A program made the position numbers and the translations under genes. This document shows positions 45,039 through 53,470 of a DNA stretch of 64,000 nt, in pieces. Below the pieces are notes generated by a model. It ran no database searches and was not told the origin of the DNA. It saw only the letters and a list, made by a program, of their open reading frames with translations. The stretch is from NCBI RefSeq assembly GCF_003261055.1, contig NZ_CP030073.1, positions 4,030,001 through 4,094,000 of the forward strand, written 5' to 3'. Every line of letters begins with the position of its first letter. Position 1 is the stretch's first letter. This DNA comes from Streptomyces cadmiisoli. GTDB taxonomy: Bacteria > Actinomycetota > Actinomycetes > Streptomycetales > Streptomycetaceae.

Positions 45039-48010
45039 CCCGCCGCGGCCACGCCGTCGCGCCAGGCCGGCAGCAGCTCGTCGAGCAGGGCCTCGGTGCG
45101 CGGCGGCAGTCCGCGGGCGCCACTGCGGTCGAGCAGGTCCGCGGCGAGCGCCCGGAGCCGGGCGGTGTCATCGGTGCTGTGCGTGGCGCGCAGCAGCTCG
45201 TGCCACAGCCGCTCGTCGGCGGGGGCCGTGCGCAGCGAAGCGTCGAGCGCTTCGATGGCCTTTTCCGCGCGGTCCTTCTCCAGGTGGAACGCGGACAGCG
45301 CGAGCCCGATGTCCGCCACCAGCAGCGGGAGTTGGGCGTCGATGATCTCGTGGGTGAGCCAGCGGTAGCGGTCCTCGGGCCGGTCGGCCAGCAGCGGGCC
45401 GCGCACCAGCACCAGCGCGTCCGTCAGCAGCCGCCCGCGTACGGCGCGGTTGTCGACGCCCTTGCCCTGCGTGGCCTCGTGGTAGAGCGAGCGCAGGACG
45501 TCCAGGTCGGAGACGACCGACTTGGCGAGCGTGAGCCGCCCGGTGGCGTCGGTGCGCAGCCGGGAGCTGCCGTCCGGGTCGGCGCCGAGCCAGTCGCGCA
45601 ACCGCTCCAGCAGCGCTTCCCGCACGTCGTCGGTGACGCCGCGCGGCCACAGCGCGGAGGCCAGCACCCGGGGGTGCACGCCCTCCCGGTGCAGCAGCAG
45701 CAGCGCGAGCGCCTCGTGCAGCAGGGCGCTGCGCTCGCCGTCCGGGGTCTCCAGGCCGATGATCTCGTACGACCCCACCAGCCGCGCGTACACCGCGGGC
45801 CGGCCCTGCTCGCTGACGTCGACGAGGAACGGCGGGGCGGTGCCCGGCCCGTCGGGACCGCGCTCGGGGTCGGCGTCGACGAACAGCTCGACGACGGCGC
45901 GCTGCTGCGCCGGCGGCAGCGACTGCGCGTCGAGTTCGAGACCGAGGAGCGGGGCGACCAGCTTGCCGGCCGCGGTGATCTCCATCTCCCAGGCGGCGCC
46001 GGGCAGTTCGGCGCTGTCGGTGCCGACCAGGTAGCCGATGCCGAGACGGCCGGCGTCGGCGGCGAGTTCGGCGAGCCGGACCGCTTCGTCGGCGGACGGT
46101 TCGGTGGCGAGCAGCACCAGGTGCGGGGCCCAGCGGGTGTGCTGGGCGGGGCCCGTGCGGCCGGTGAGGACACTGTCGTGTCCGGCGGCGCCCAGCGCGC
46201 CGCGCCGCTGCCGGGTCTCGGCCTCCATCGCCTCGATCAGGTCGTCGATGCCGTCGAGGTGGCGGAGCCGGTTGGGCGCGAGCGGCGTCAGGTCCTCGCC
46301 GAAGCCGACGAGGGTGATCGTCATGCGGTCCGACCAGCCGTTGGTGGCCAGTTCGGCCGCGACCGACGCGAAGACGGCGGCCCGGTCGGCCTCGCGGCCG
46401 CTCAGGGAGACGATGCCGGGCACGGCCTCCAGGTTGAGCAGCAGACGGGAGTCGTCCATGGTGCCGAGGCTGACGAGGCCGGGGTAGGGGGCGGCCGTGT
46501 CGACGTCCTCGTACCGCTCGGTGTCGCTCCTGGCCAGCAGCCAGAACGTCTGGTCCTGCCCGAGCTGCCAGGGCGCCGGCGGCTTGCCGGCCGGCTGCGC
46601 GAGCTGGAGGTGCAGGTCGCCGTTGCTCAGCCAGGCCGCGTACACGGTCGGCAGCGGCCTGGACTCGGCGGCCAGCGACGCGGCGAGCCCGCGCAGCGAC
46701 AGGTCCAGCAGGCGTACGCCCTCGGGGTCGGCGCCCACGAGCAGCGCGTCCTGCACGTCCAGGGCGTCACCGGTCGGCGTGGGCGGTTCCATGCCGCGCC
46801 GGCCGCCGACGGCTCCGATCGCGGACTGCCACAGGGCCTGCCGGCGCCGGTGCCCGAGGGCGCCGAGGAGGCCGGCGGCGAGGAGGGGGGCGCCGAGGAG
46901 GGCCTCGGGCAGACCGAAGGGACGGCCGGACTCGGCGGCCGGGGCGGCGGCGTGCTGCTCGGGCCGCTCCTGGTGCGTCGCGGGCCGGTCGGCGGCGGGC
47001 GGCTGCTCGGGCACGGACACGTGGGAGGAACCGGCGTCCTGCTGTCCGCCGCCCTGCTGTCCGCCGCCCTGCGCCCGGTCCCCGGTCCCGGCGTACTCGT
47101 TGATCTGCTGCTGCACGTCGGGCGAGACGTCCGGCGCCTCGTCGGGCAGCTCGACCAGTTCGCCGCCGACCGCGTCGCCGGGCATCTCCATGATCCAGCC
47201 GGGCCGGATCAGGCTGGCCTCGGACAGCCGCGAACCGTCGGGCTGCACACGGTCCTTGTTGAGCTCGAAGATCTCCTTGTACCGGCGTCCGTCGCCCAGG
47301 TGCCGTTCGGCGACCTCCCAGAGGGAGTCGTGGTGGCGCCCCTCGGGCGGCTGGATCCGGTAGTACTTCGTGTCGCCCCGCTCGGCCGCGCTGCCGTCGT
47401 CGGCCTGCGCGGCGACGTTCGACGCCTGCTCGGCGAGGGCGGCGGCGGTGTGCGCCGCCTGCTCCTGCTGCTGGGCGAACAGCCCCGGCGTCTGCTGGGC
47501 GGCGGCGACGGTGCCCGACCGGTTCCCCTCCAGGCTCTGCCCGAGCTGGGACAGGCCCGGGGTGAAACTGGCCGCGGTGGCGCCGACGAGCAGCAGCGCG
47601 GCGACGAGTTGCCGGGCCAGCAGCTGGCTCGGCCCTGCGCCGGGCACCCGGCCCGGGACGCCGACGCCGGACAGCGCGGCCTTCACCTCGACGAGCACGC
47701 AGGCGGTGAACTGGGCCCAGGCCAGCCAGACGACGAAGGCGAGGATGTCGAGGAAGGTCCCGACGGTGATCTCCTGCTCCAGCCAGGCCAGGCTCGGCGC
47801 CTCGCTCGGCAGCGGCCACCCGACCTGTGACGCGAGCGCGAACGGCACACCGACGAGGAGTCCGACGAGGGCGACCAGGGCGAGGAACGCCTTCACGACG
47901 TCCCCGAACGTACGCCGCCGCACCCGCACGGGCTGCGGGGTCCGGTTCCTCGGACCCGGCGGGTTCGCCGATGAGCTTCCCGTCGAGCTTGGAGTACGGC
48001 GTCGCGGCAT
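45035..48010 (-). CDS. Membrane LysM-BTAD protein associated with Tad pilus
   Basis: A 991-residue multi-domain protein. Three hydrophobic segments lie near residues 38-60, 83-110 and 133-152; a LysM-like domain near 214-275 ('YYRIQPPEGRHHDSLWEVAE' to 'LIRPGWIMEMP'); a Gln/Gly-rich linker near 300-350; another helix near 370-388; a central alpha/beta region of about 450 residues; a winged-helix-like part ('HPRVLASALWPRGVTDDVRE'); and a C-terminal BTAD domain (about 850-985) of the SARP type with TPR-like helices. Such proteins accompany actinobacterial Tad clusters. Its start is 285 bp from the HATPase gene, and it overlaps the prepilin peptidase gene. A wall-sensing regulator is an attractive but unproven idea. 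Confidence 0.85.
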   Translation of the reverse strand: MPRRRTPSSTGSSSANPPGPRNRTPQPVRVRRRTFGDVVKAFLALVALVGLLVGVPFALASQVGWPLPSEAPSLAWLEQEITVGTFLDILAFVVWLAWAQFTACVLVEVKAALSGVGVPGRVPGAGPSQLLARQLVAALLLVGATAASFTPGLSQLGQSLEGNRSGTVAAAQQTPGLFAQQQEQAAHTAAALAEQASNVAAQADDGSAAERGDTKYYRIQPPEGRHHDSLWEVAERHLGDGRRYKEIFELNKDRVQPDGSRLSEASLIRPGWIMEMPGDAVGGELVELPDEAPDVSPDVQQQINEYAGTGDRAQGGGQQGGGQQDAGSSHVSVPEQPPAADRPATHQERPEQHAAAPAAESGRPFGLPEALLGAPLLAAGLLGALGHRRRQALWQSAIGAVGGRRGMEPPTPTGDALDVQDALLVGADPEGVRLLDLSLRGLAASLAAESRPLPTVYAAWLSNGDLHLQLAQPAGKPPAPWQLGQDQTFWLLARSDTERYEDVDTAAPYPGLVSLGTMDDSRLLLNLEAVPGIVSLSGREADRAAVFASVAAELATNGWSDRMTITLVGFGEDLTPLAPNRLRHLDGIDDLIEAMEAETRQRRGALGAAGHDSVLTGRTGPAQHTRWAPHLVLLATEPSADEAVRLAELAADAGRLGIGYLVGTDSAELPGAAWEMEITAAGKLVAPLLGLELDAQSLPPAQQRAVVELFVDADPERGPDGPGTAPPFLVDVSEQGRPAVYARLVGSYEIIGLETPDGERSALLHEALALLLLHREGVHPRVLASALWPRGVTDDVREALLERLRDWLGADPDGSSRLRTDATGRLTLAKSVVSDLDVLRSLYHEATQGKGVDNRAVRGRLLTDALVLVRGPLLADRPEDRYRWLTHEIIDAQLPLLVADIGLALSAFHLEKDRAEKAIEALDASLRTAPADERLWHELLRATHSTDDTARLRALAADLLDRSGARGLPPRTEALLDELLPAWRDGVAAAG

Positions 48011-48295
48011 GGCGGGTGTCCTGAGGTCGTGTGAGCGGGGAGCCGGGTACGGAGTCCGGTGAGCCTACAGAGATCCGTAGAACCTCATCAGATCCCATGA
48101 GAGCCAATGAGATCTTATGGACAACGACTGACACCGCAGAAGGCCGAAATCCCCCAAGACCCCCACGCCCGCACCCGATTTCCCACCCTGTGCCCGCTAA
48201 GCCGGACCTGCCGCCCGACCCGCTACGACGCCGATGCGGGGCCTTCGCAGGATCTTCACGGCGTTCCCCCTGCGTGCGACGGCGTGATCAACGCG

Positions 48296-48715
48296 CTACG
48301 CCGCGGCCAGGTCGCACCACACGTACTTGCCGCGATTGCCCTCCCTGGCCGACGGCTGCCAGCCCCATAGGTCGGCGCAGGCGCGGACAAGGCCCAGACC
48401 GCGTCCCCCCTCGGCGTCGGTCAGCGCGTCCAGCGACGCCGGCGGGTCCGGCGGCGCGGGGTCCGCGTCCCACGCGCCGATCCGTAACACCCCCGCCGCC
48501 CAGCCCACCCGCAGGGCCGCGGGTCCTTTCGTATGGAGCACGGCATTGGCGACCAGTTCCGTGGCGAGCAACTCGGCGGTGTCGCAGAGCCGGATCAGGC
48601 CGTGCATGGTGAGGATCACCCGAAGGGTCCGGCGGCAGACGGTGACGGATCGGGGGTCGTGCGGGATGTGGAGGGTGTACTCCCAGGGGGCGGTGTCGAT
48701 GTCGCACTCGGACAT
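48296..48715 (-). CDS. HATPase_c anti-sigma-factor-like ATP-binding protein
   Basis: A 139-residue cytosolic GHKL ATPase-fold protein of the RsbW/SpoIIAB-like group. The N box is 'ELLATELVANAVLHT', the G1 box 'RIGAWDADPAPPDPP' and the G2 box 'GGRGLGLVRACADLWGW'. Streptomyces has dozens of these, many next to XRE (DUF5753) and DUF397 genes as here. GAGGAG precedes ATG 48715. The divergent start of the XRE gene is 220 bp away. Confidence 0.88.
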   Translation of the reverse strand: MSECDIDTAPWEYTLHIPHDPRSVTVCRRTLRVILTMHGLIRLCDTAELLATELVANAVLHTKGPAALRVGWAAGVLRIGAWDADPAPPDPPASLDALTDAEGGRGLGLVRACADLWGWQPSAREGNRGKYVWCDLAAA

Positions 48716-48845
48716 GGGTGAACTCCTCACGAGGCAGGGGGAATGGGCGGGCGGTGGCAGTGCCGCAGCCGTCGTGGCAGGACGGAGTGGTGCGCTTCCG
48801 GAATCCCGGCGTATCGCAGCGTGTGCGTCGCGTCACCGACGGTAG

Positions 48846-48861
48846 GGCACAAAATTGTGCC
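48846..48861. promoter_or_regulatory. Palindrome over the -35 of the XRE gene promoter
   Basis: GGCACAA and TTGTGCC (48846-48852, 48855-48861) are perfect arms around AA. TTGTGC at 48855-48860 with TAGTCT at 48879-48884 (18-bp spacer) makes a plausible promoter for the XRE gene at 48936, so a bound regulator would block it. Autoregulation by the XRE protein is the simplest model. Confidence 0.55.
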
Positions 48862-48935
48862 GCCGCAACGCATTGGAATAGTCTGCCGCCCGAACGAGTA
48901 GCTGCCGCAATGGCAGTTGGGGTGAGGAGGACGCG

Positions 48936-49787
48936 ATGACGCGCAGGCAGCAGCCCACCGCTCGCCAAGTTCGTCTGGGCGCCGAACTGCGCAAACTGCG
49001 CGAGGCCGCCGGGCTCAAGGCACGGGAGGCAGCCACCCTGCTCGGTACGGACTCGGCCCAGATGAGTCAGATCGAGTCTGGTTTCGCGGGCGTGAGCGAG
49101 GCACGCGTGCGGCAACTCGCCGCCCACTATGCGTGCACCGATCCCGATTTGATCACCGCCCTGGCGGTCATGGCGACGGATCGAACCCGTGGATGGTGGG
49201 AGGAGTACCGAGGCCAACTGCCGACACCGTTCCTGGACATCGCCGAGCTGGAGCACCACGCCACGCACCGCCTCGACGTCGAGATGCTGAACATCCCCGG
49301 CCTGCTCCAGACCGAGCAGTACGCTCGCGGCGTCTTCTCGTACCGCGTGCCCGAACTCCCGCACCCGGACCTCGAACTACGCGTCCAGCATCGGCTGCGT
49401 CGGAAGTCCGCAATCCAGGGCCCCGCCCCGATCCCGTACGAAGCGGTGATCCACGAGGCCGCACTGCGTATCCGCGTCGGCGGCCGGGCCGCAGCACACG
49501 ATCAGCTCACGCACATCCTGGAACTTTCCGAGGCCGACCACATCACCGTGCGCGTGATCCCCTTCCACCTCGACGACTTCGCCGGAGCCTGGTGCGCCCT
49601 GATGTACGCGGGCGGCGGAGTACCGAAGCTGGACACCGCCGTCCGGGACGCGCCCCACGGCACGGCCCTCATCGACTCCGAGGCGCAACTCGGTGCGTTT
49701 CGAACGCTTTTCCGTAAGGTGGAGGCTGCGTCACTCGATGCAAAGCCGTCGCGTGACTTCATCCACCGCTTGACCAGGGAGCTGTGA
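48936..49787 (+). CDS. XRE-family regulator with DUF5753 (Scr1/WhiJ-like)
   Basis: A 283-residue regulator. The HTH domain (residues about 12-70) contains 'LGAELRKLREAAGLKAREAA' and 'DSAQMSQIESGFAGVSEARV'. The DUF5753 domain follows with 'RGWWEEYRGQLPTPFLDIAE', 'IPGLLQTEQYARGVF', 'YEAVIHEAALRIRVGG' and 'VRVIPFHLDDFAGAWCAL'. WhiJ-type proteins of this group act with a DUF397 partner in development and antibiotic control. GAGGAGG precedes the ATG. The gene is followed by a DUF397 gene after 8 bp. Confidence 0.92.
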   Translation: MTRRQQPTARQVRLGAELRKLREAAGLKAREAATLLGTDSAQMSQIESGFAGVSEARVRQLAAHYACTDPDLITALAVMATDRTRGWWEEYRGQLPTPFLDIAELEHHATHRLDVEMLNIPGLLQTEQYARGVFSYRVPELPHPDLELRVQHRLRRKSAIQGPAPIPYEAVIHEAALRIRVGGRAAAHDQLTHILELSEADHITVRVIPFHLDDFAGAWCALMYAGGGVPKLDTAVRDAPHGTALIDSEAQLGAFRTLFRKVEAASLDAKPSRDFIHRLTREL

Positions 49788-49795
49788 GGCGCACC

Positions 49796-49990
49796 ATGAC
49801 AACCACCCCCGCCATATGGCGAACGTCCTCCTATTCCGGTGGTGGAGACGGAAACAACTGCGTCGAAGTCGCCCAACTCCCCACCCGCACAGCCGTCCGC
49901 GACTCCAAACGCCCCACCCACGGCACCCTCACCTTCCCCACCGAAACCTTCACCGCGTTCCTCGGTAGCCTCAAGGCCGACGCTCGATAG
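49796..49990 (+). CDS. DUF397 small protein
   Basis: A 64-residue protein with the whole DUF397 signature: 'IWRTSSYSGGGDGNNCVEVA', 'VRDSKRPTHGTLTF' and 'FTAFLGSLKA'. DUF397 proteins pair with the upstream XRE regulator, as in WhiJ- and AbaA-type loci, and may relieve its DNA binding. ATG 49796 with GAGG 6 bp upstream is preferred to GTG 49784, which overlaps the XRE stop. Confidence 0.92.
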   Translation: MTTTPAIWRTSSYSGGGDGNNCVEVAQLPTRTAVRDSKRPTHGTLTFPTETFTAFLGSLKADAR

Positions 49991-50013
49991 GAACGTACGT
50001 ACGGGGGTACCGC

Positions 50014-51594
50014 GTGTCCCACAGGCCGACGGACTGGCATGTGCTCGACCTGGACAGGGATCCGACCCCCGGTGATCCGCAGCGTGTCCGCAGACTCGCC
50101 GGGGTTCTGCACGACTTCGCCGACGACGTGGCCGACGCGCTGCGCGATCTCAAAGGGCTGGCGAAGGAGGACGAGATCCTCTCCTGGGCCGGCAAGACGG
50201 CCGCCGTGTTCGCCGAGGAGTTCGCGGACGCGCCCAAGAAGCTGCGGAAGCTGAAGAAGTCCTACGACCTCGCGGGCGACGCTCTCGCCTCGTTCTGGCC
50301 GGACCTCCAGGACGCACAGGAGAAGGCGGACCGGGCCCTGCGCGACGGCCGGAAAGCGCGTGAGGAACTGACCACCGCGCAGTCCGCGCTGTCGGCAGCC
50401 GCTGACGGGGTGCGGACGGCGACGGAGAAGGCCGACTCCTATGATCCGGCGAGGAACGGTGGCAAGGGCGTCCCCGTACCGGACGAGGCCGAGGTCCGCC
50501 GCGCCACCCGCAACGCCCAGCACGCCGAGGCCCGCCGGGCGGCGGCCCAGAGGAACGTCGAGAGCGCGCAGAACGCCTTGGAGGCGGCCAGGAAACTCGC
50601 CGCGCAGGCAAGGTCCGTGCGCGAGGAGGCGGCCCGCCGCACGGTCACGAAGCTCCAGGAGGCCTCCGACGCCGGCATCCCCAACCGGCACTGGTGGGAG
50701 GAGGTGGGCGACTGGGTCACCGACCACTGGGACGAGATCGTCATGGTCTGCAAATGGGTCGTGACCATCGTCGGCATCATCGTGCTGATCGTCGGCGGCC
50801 CGCTGGGCTGGCTCGTCTTCGCGGCGGCGCTGGTCGTCCTCGCCGACACGATACGAAAAGTGCTGAAGGGCCAGGCGGGTTGGGGAGATCTCCTCTGGGC
50901 GGCGCTCGACTGCATACCCGCGACCAAGGGGATCACGAGCCTCGCCAAACTGGGAATGCTGTGGAAAGCGGGCGGCCTCAAGGCCCTCGGCGCCGGATTC
51001 ATGGGCGGGATCGGCGGCGGCCTGAAGAACATGGCGAACAGTGTCCGGTCCCTGCAGAACGTCCGTTTCTCCACTTTCAGCATGATGGGGAAGAGCGGCT
51101 GGTGGAAAGCCGACTCGCTGCGTGTCGGACCGCCCGGCAGAGCCTTCGATGACGCACTCCCCTCGGACATTCCGATCTATCACAAGGACGGCGCCACGGC
51201 GATCGGCTACGACCCTGCGACCCTCAGGAACTTCGATGTCGCGCAGCGGCTGCCCGGATATCAGGACGTCATCATTCACGGCACGAGAGACGGTCGAATG
51301 GTCGCCGGCGAGGCCAACCGTGCAGGCGCGAGGGCGGGTGGCCACGACATCAATCCCAACCATGTCCTTGATACAATAAACCGGATTCCGGGATACAACG
51401 GCGAGCCCATCAGAATGCTTACCTGTCATTCAGGGGCCGCTCAGCCTCACGTGATCCAGGAGATGGCCAACTCTCTGGGAGTACCGGTCAAGGCGCCGAC
51501 CGACGCGGTGGGTGTCCCCAGCTTCGGAGAAGGCCCCTTCACGCCCCACATCAAGGACGGTGGCGTCTGGCTCACCTTCCTGCCCATGGTCTGA
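50014..51594 (+). CDS. Polymorphic-toxin-like protein with clan-CD-like C-terminal domain
   Basis: A 526-residue putative type VII effector. Residues 20-215 are helical and coiled-coil-forming, with W58 and 'FWPDLQ', like the N-terminal targeting domains of Streptomyces ESX substrates. A hydrophobic part at about 242-280 is followed by a pre-toxin-like stretch ('GQAGWGDLLWAALDCIPATK'). The C-terminal domain (about 378-526) is different in style and less G+C-rich: 'DVIIHGTRDGRMVAGEAN' gives H422-G423 and 'PIRMLTCHSGAAQPHVIQEM' gives C471, each after a hydrophobic strand, the layout of clan CD cysteine peptidases. GTG 50014 has a G-run 6 bp upstream. A peptidase or other toxin activity is inference. 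Confidence 0.7.
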   Translation: MSHRPTDWHVLDLDRDPTPGDPQRVRRLAGVLHDFADDVADALRDLKGLAKEDEILSWAGKTAAVFAEEFADAPKKLRKLKKSYDLAGDALASFWPDLQDAQEKADRALRDGRKAREELTTAQSALSAAADGVRTATEKADSYDPARNGGKGVPVPDEAEVRRATRNAQHAEARRAAAQRNVESAQNALEAARKLAAQARSVREEAARRTVTKLQEASDAGIPNRHWWEEVGDWVTDHWDEIVMVCKWVVTIVGIIVLIVGGPLGWLVFAAALVVLADTIRKVLKGQAGWGDLLWAALDCIPATKGITSLAKLGMLWKAGGLKALGAGFMGGIGGGLKNMANSVRSLQNVRFSTFSMMGKSGWWKADSLRVGPPGRAFDDALPSDIPIYHKDGATAIGYDPATLRNFDVAQRLPGYQDVIIHGTRDGRMVAGEANRAGARAGGHDINPNHVLDTINRIPGYNGEPIRMLTCHSGAAQPHVIQEMANSLGVPVKAPTDAVGVPSFGEGPFTPHIKDGGVWLTFLPMV

Positions 51595-51617
51595 AACGGC
51601 CCACTGAAGGAGTGTCG

Positions 51618-52013
51618 ATGATTCGTCCGGCGGGGTTCTTCTCCGAGCTTTCTCCGGGATGGGGGCTACCGGTCGACGGCTCGATCCGGGATGCCGTCGG
51701 CGCACCGCGCGAACCCGATGAGGACAGCATCGTGGCATATCTGAGAAAGGGCACGGGAATCTGGAGCGAGATGGGCGCCGAGCCCGATGTCCTGAATCCC
51801 GAGGGCCCCACTCTGACAGGTGCCGGTTCGCTGTACACGGACGGGGAATGGATCTGGCGAGAAGATCTCGCCCATTATGTCACCAAGTATCACGTGGCCC
51901 TGCCTGCCGATTTCCTCGCGCACGTCCGTGCGCTGAATCATGTGGCCCCTGAAGTACCCGAGCGCAGACTGATCGAAATCGCATCAGAGGACCTCGGCAT
52001 CAAAATGAACTAG
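51618..52013 (+). CDS. Probable immunity protein for the upstream toxin
   Basis: A 131-residue soluble, acidic protein placed 23 bp after the toxin-like gene with AAGGAG 5 bp before its ATG. The segment 'LYTDGEWIWREDLAHYVTKY' followed by 'HVALPADFLAHVRAL' (about residues 75-110) resembles small proteins that I associate with toxin genes in Streptomyces, though I cannot name the family. Position, size and lack of signal peptide support an immunity role that would protect the producer. Confidence 0.55.
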   Translation: MIRPAGFFSELSPGWGLPVDGSIRDAVGAPREPDEDSIVAYLRKGTGIWSEMGAEPDVLNPEGPTLTGAGSLYTDGEWIWREDLAHYVTKYHVALPADFLAHVRALNHVAPEVPERRLIEIASEDLGIKMN

Positions 52014-52032
52014 CCAGACGGAGTTTACGGCC

Positions 52033-52641
52033 TTGTTGCACAGTTTCTCACTGGCGGTACCGGAATCCTGGTGGGAGTTCGATATCCGCCCGGAAACCCG
52101 GGACTCCGCCGTCCGGGACATCGTCGACGGTCGCGTGCGGGACGTCCCCGAACTCGCCCCCTACCGCTCCGACCTGACCGCCATGCTCCGCAGGATGGCC
52201 AAGGAGGCCCACGACTCCGGCGCCGTCCACCTCGCCTGCATGGCCGAGAACTTCGACGGCGTACCCCTGTCCGCGACCGTCACCGTCTCCGTCCTCGGTA
52301 CCCGCAACCGGCAGGGCGCCGCCCTCTCCACCGACCCCCGGGCCATCGCGGACAGCCTCCGGACGATCACACCCCGCCGGGAGGGCGACGCATGGCGGAA
52401 GGTCGACACGCTCGACCTCCCCGACGTCGGCCCGGCCGCCCGCACCTTCGGCGTCGAGGACATCCCCGTCGCGCGGGGCGACACACGCACCGTGCGCATG
52501 GTGCTGACCCAGACGTACATCCCCGTCCCCGGTGCCACCGACCAGGTCGTCCTCGTCTCCGGAGCCAGTCCCGTACTGGACCTGGCCGACGCGTTCCACG
52601 ACATCTTCGACGCCGTGACGAGCACGTTCCGCTTCATCTGA
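52033..52641 (+). CDS. Type VII secretion-associated accessory protein (unnamed family)
   Basis: A 202-residue cytosolic-looking protein of unknown function. The start 'FSLAVPESWWEFDIRPETRD' and 'LRRMAKEAHDSGAVHLACMA' resemble the N-terminus of the gene at 62363-62911 ('LLVPRDWFRIDLTRERWRGQ', 'LRNTAENGLAHGALEFYLRT'), so both belong to one family. The C-terminal half is beta-rich ('MVLTQTYIPVPGATDQVVLV'). TTG 52033 is used with GGAG about 10 bp upstream; the next codon is also TTG. It sits between the immunity-like and WXG100-like genes. Confidence 0.6.
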   Translation: MLHSFSLAVPESWWEFDIRPETRDSAVRDIVDGRVRDVPELAPYRSDLTAMLRRMAKEAHDSGAVHLACMAENFDGVPLSATVTVSVLGTRNRQGAALSTDPRAIADSLRTITPRREGDAWRKVDTLDLPDVGPAARTFGVEDIPVARGDTRTVRMVLTQTYIPVPGATDQVVLVSGASPVLDLADAFHDIFDAVTSTFRFI

Positions 52642-52660
52642 CTTCCAGGGGGACCCGGAC

Positions 52661-52990
52661 ATGGGCAAAGGCAAGAGCGACCTCGCGCTCCCGCTCAGCG
52701 AGCTGGAGGGCTACGGCGGCCGGCTGCGCTCCATCAAGACGCGGCTCGATCACACCAAGAGGCTCTTCGAGAGCTACCGCGACGACATCGCGCACGGCAG
52801 CGTCAACAACGCCCTCGACGACTTCGAGTCGAACTGGGAGGACGGGCGGGAGGACATCACGCAGCAGCTCGACGCCCTCGCCGAGATGTCCGACGCCGTC
52901 GTCCATGAGTTCCGCAAACTCGACGTGGACCTCGCCAAACAGGCCCGCGAGGGAGTGCGGACGGAGGAGAAGAAGGGCGGCGGCACCTGA
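52661..52990 (+). CDS. WXG100-like helical protein
   Basis: A 109-residue protein predicted as two helices with a break at 'NALDDFESNWEDGREDI', where Trp takes the place of the WxG turn in ESX/WXG100 proteins. The C-terminus is charged and ends 'KKGGGT'. Such small proteins pair with larger substrates for type VII export. CAGGGGGA precedes the ATG. It closes the effector cassette and is convergent with the Tad genes, 18 bp away. Confidence 0.6.
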   Translation: MGKGKSDLALPLSELEGYGGRLRSIKTRLDHTKRLFESYRDDIAHGSVNNALDDFESNWEDGREDITQQLDALAEMSDAVVHEFRKLDVDLAKQAREGVRTEEKKGGGT

Positions 52991-53012
52991 CACCGCCCGG
53001 CGGCCGGGTCAG
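52987..53012. terminator. Hairpin between convergent effector and Tad genes
   Basis: CTGAC (52987-52991) with GTCAG (53008-53012), and inside CCCGG/CCGGG (52996-53000, 53004-53008) around CGG. The two stems cannot both be complete, but either form would sit between the two convergent stop codons. A bidirectional terminator is possible. Confidence 0.35.
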
Positions 53013-53470
53013 CCGACCTGGTTCTCCGCCACCGCCTGTCCGCGGACGGTCACGTCACCGCCGTAGAACATCCCGGTGAACACCGGCGAGTACGTCAGCT
53101 GGATCTCGACCTCCACCTGATCGCCGTCGGCCGCCACACAGTGGCTCGCCGCGATGTCGGCGCCGGTCATGTCCATCTCGCGGGCGAAGTTCTTCACCCG
53201 GGCGTCGCAGTTCTCGTAGTTGATCGGCGCCGGGCCGCCCTCGTCGTCGTAGAGGGCTTCGAGGTCGATGTCCTGGGCCGCGTACCGGGCGGCCTGCTCC
53301 GCGATGTCGGCCGCCCGCTCCCGCTTGGAGATGGACAGGCCGCCGTCGATGACGAACGCGGACAGCGACAGGAAGACCAGGGCGAAGATGATGACCGCGC
53401 CGGCACCGGAGCCGCGGTCGCTCAGGGCCGCCCGGCGGCAGGCCCACCAGGCGCGTACGACGTCCTTCAC
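53009..53470 (-). CDS. TadG-like pilus assembly protein
   Basis: A 153-residue protein with one N-terminal membrane helix ('GAVIIFALVFLSLSAFVIDG', about residues 23-42) followed by 'GLSISKRERAADIAEQAARY', the classic start of TadG/Flp-associated pseudopilin proteins, and an extracellular domain with two Cys (C88-type pair in 'NCDARVKNF' and 'SHCVAADG'). It is thought to be a minor pilin or anchoring factor. The GTG overlaps the stop of the TadE gene (GTGA). It is the last gene of the Tad operon. Confidence 0.75.
   Translation of the reverse strand: MKDVVRAWWACRRAALSDRGSGAGAVIIFALVFLSLSAFVIDGGLSISKRERAADIAEQAARYAAQDIDLEALYDDEGGPAPINYENCDARVKNFAREMDMTGADIAASHCVAADGDQVEVEIQLTYSPVFTGMFYGGDVTVRGQAVAENQVG

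Noticed and set aside
43053..45368. 771-codon plus-strand frame
   Set aside because: It runs antisense through mqnC and the prepilin peptidase gene, both of which have intact catalytic motifs.
48020..53010. Integrative element with integrase or attachment sites
   Set aside because: No integrase, transposase, tRNA end or direct flanking repeat was seen, so an insertion is only inferred from gene order.
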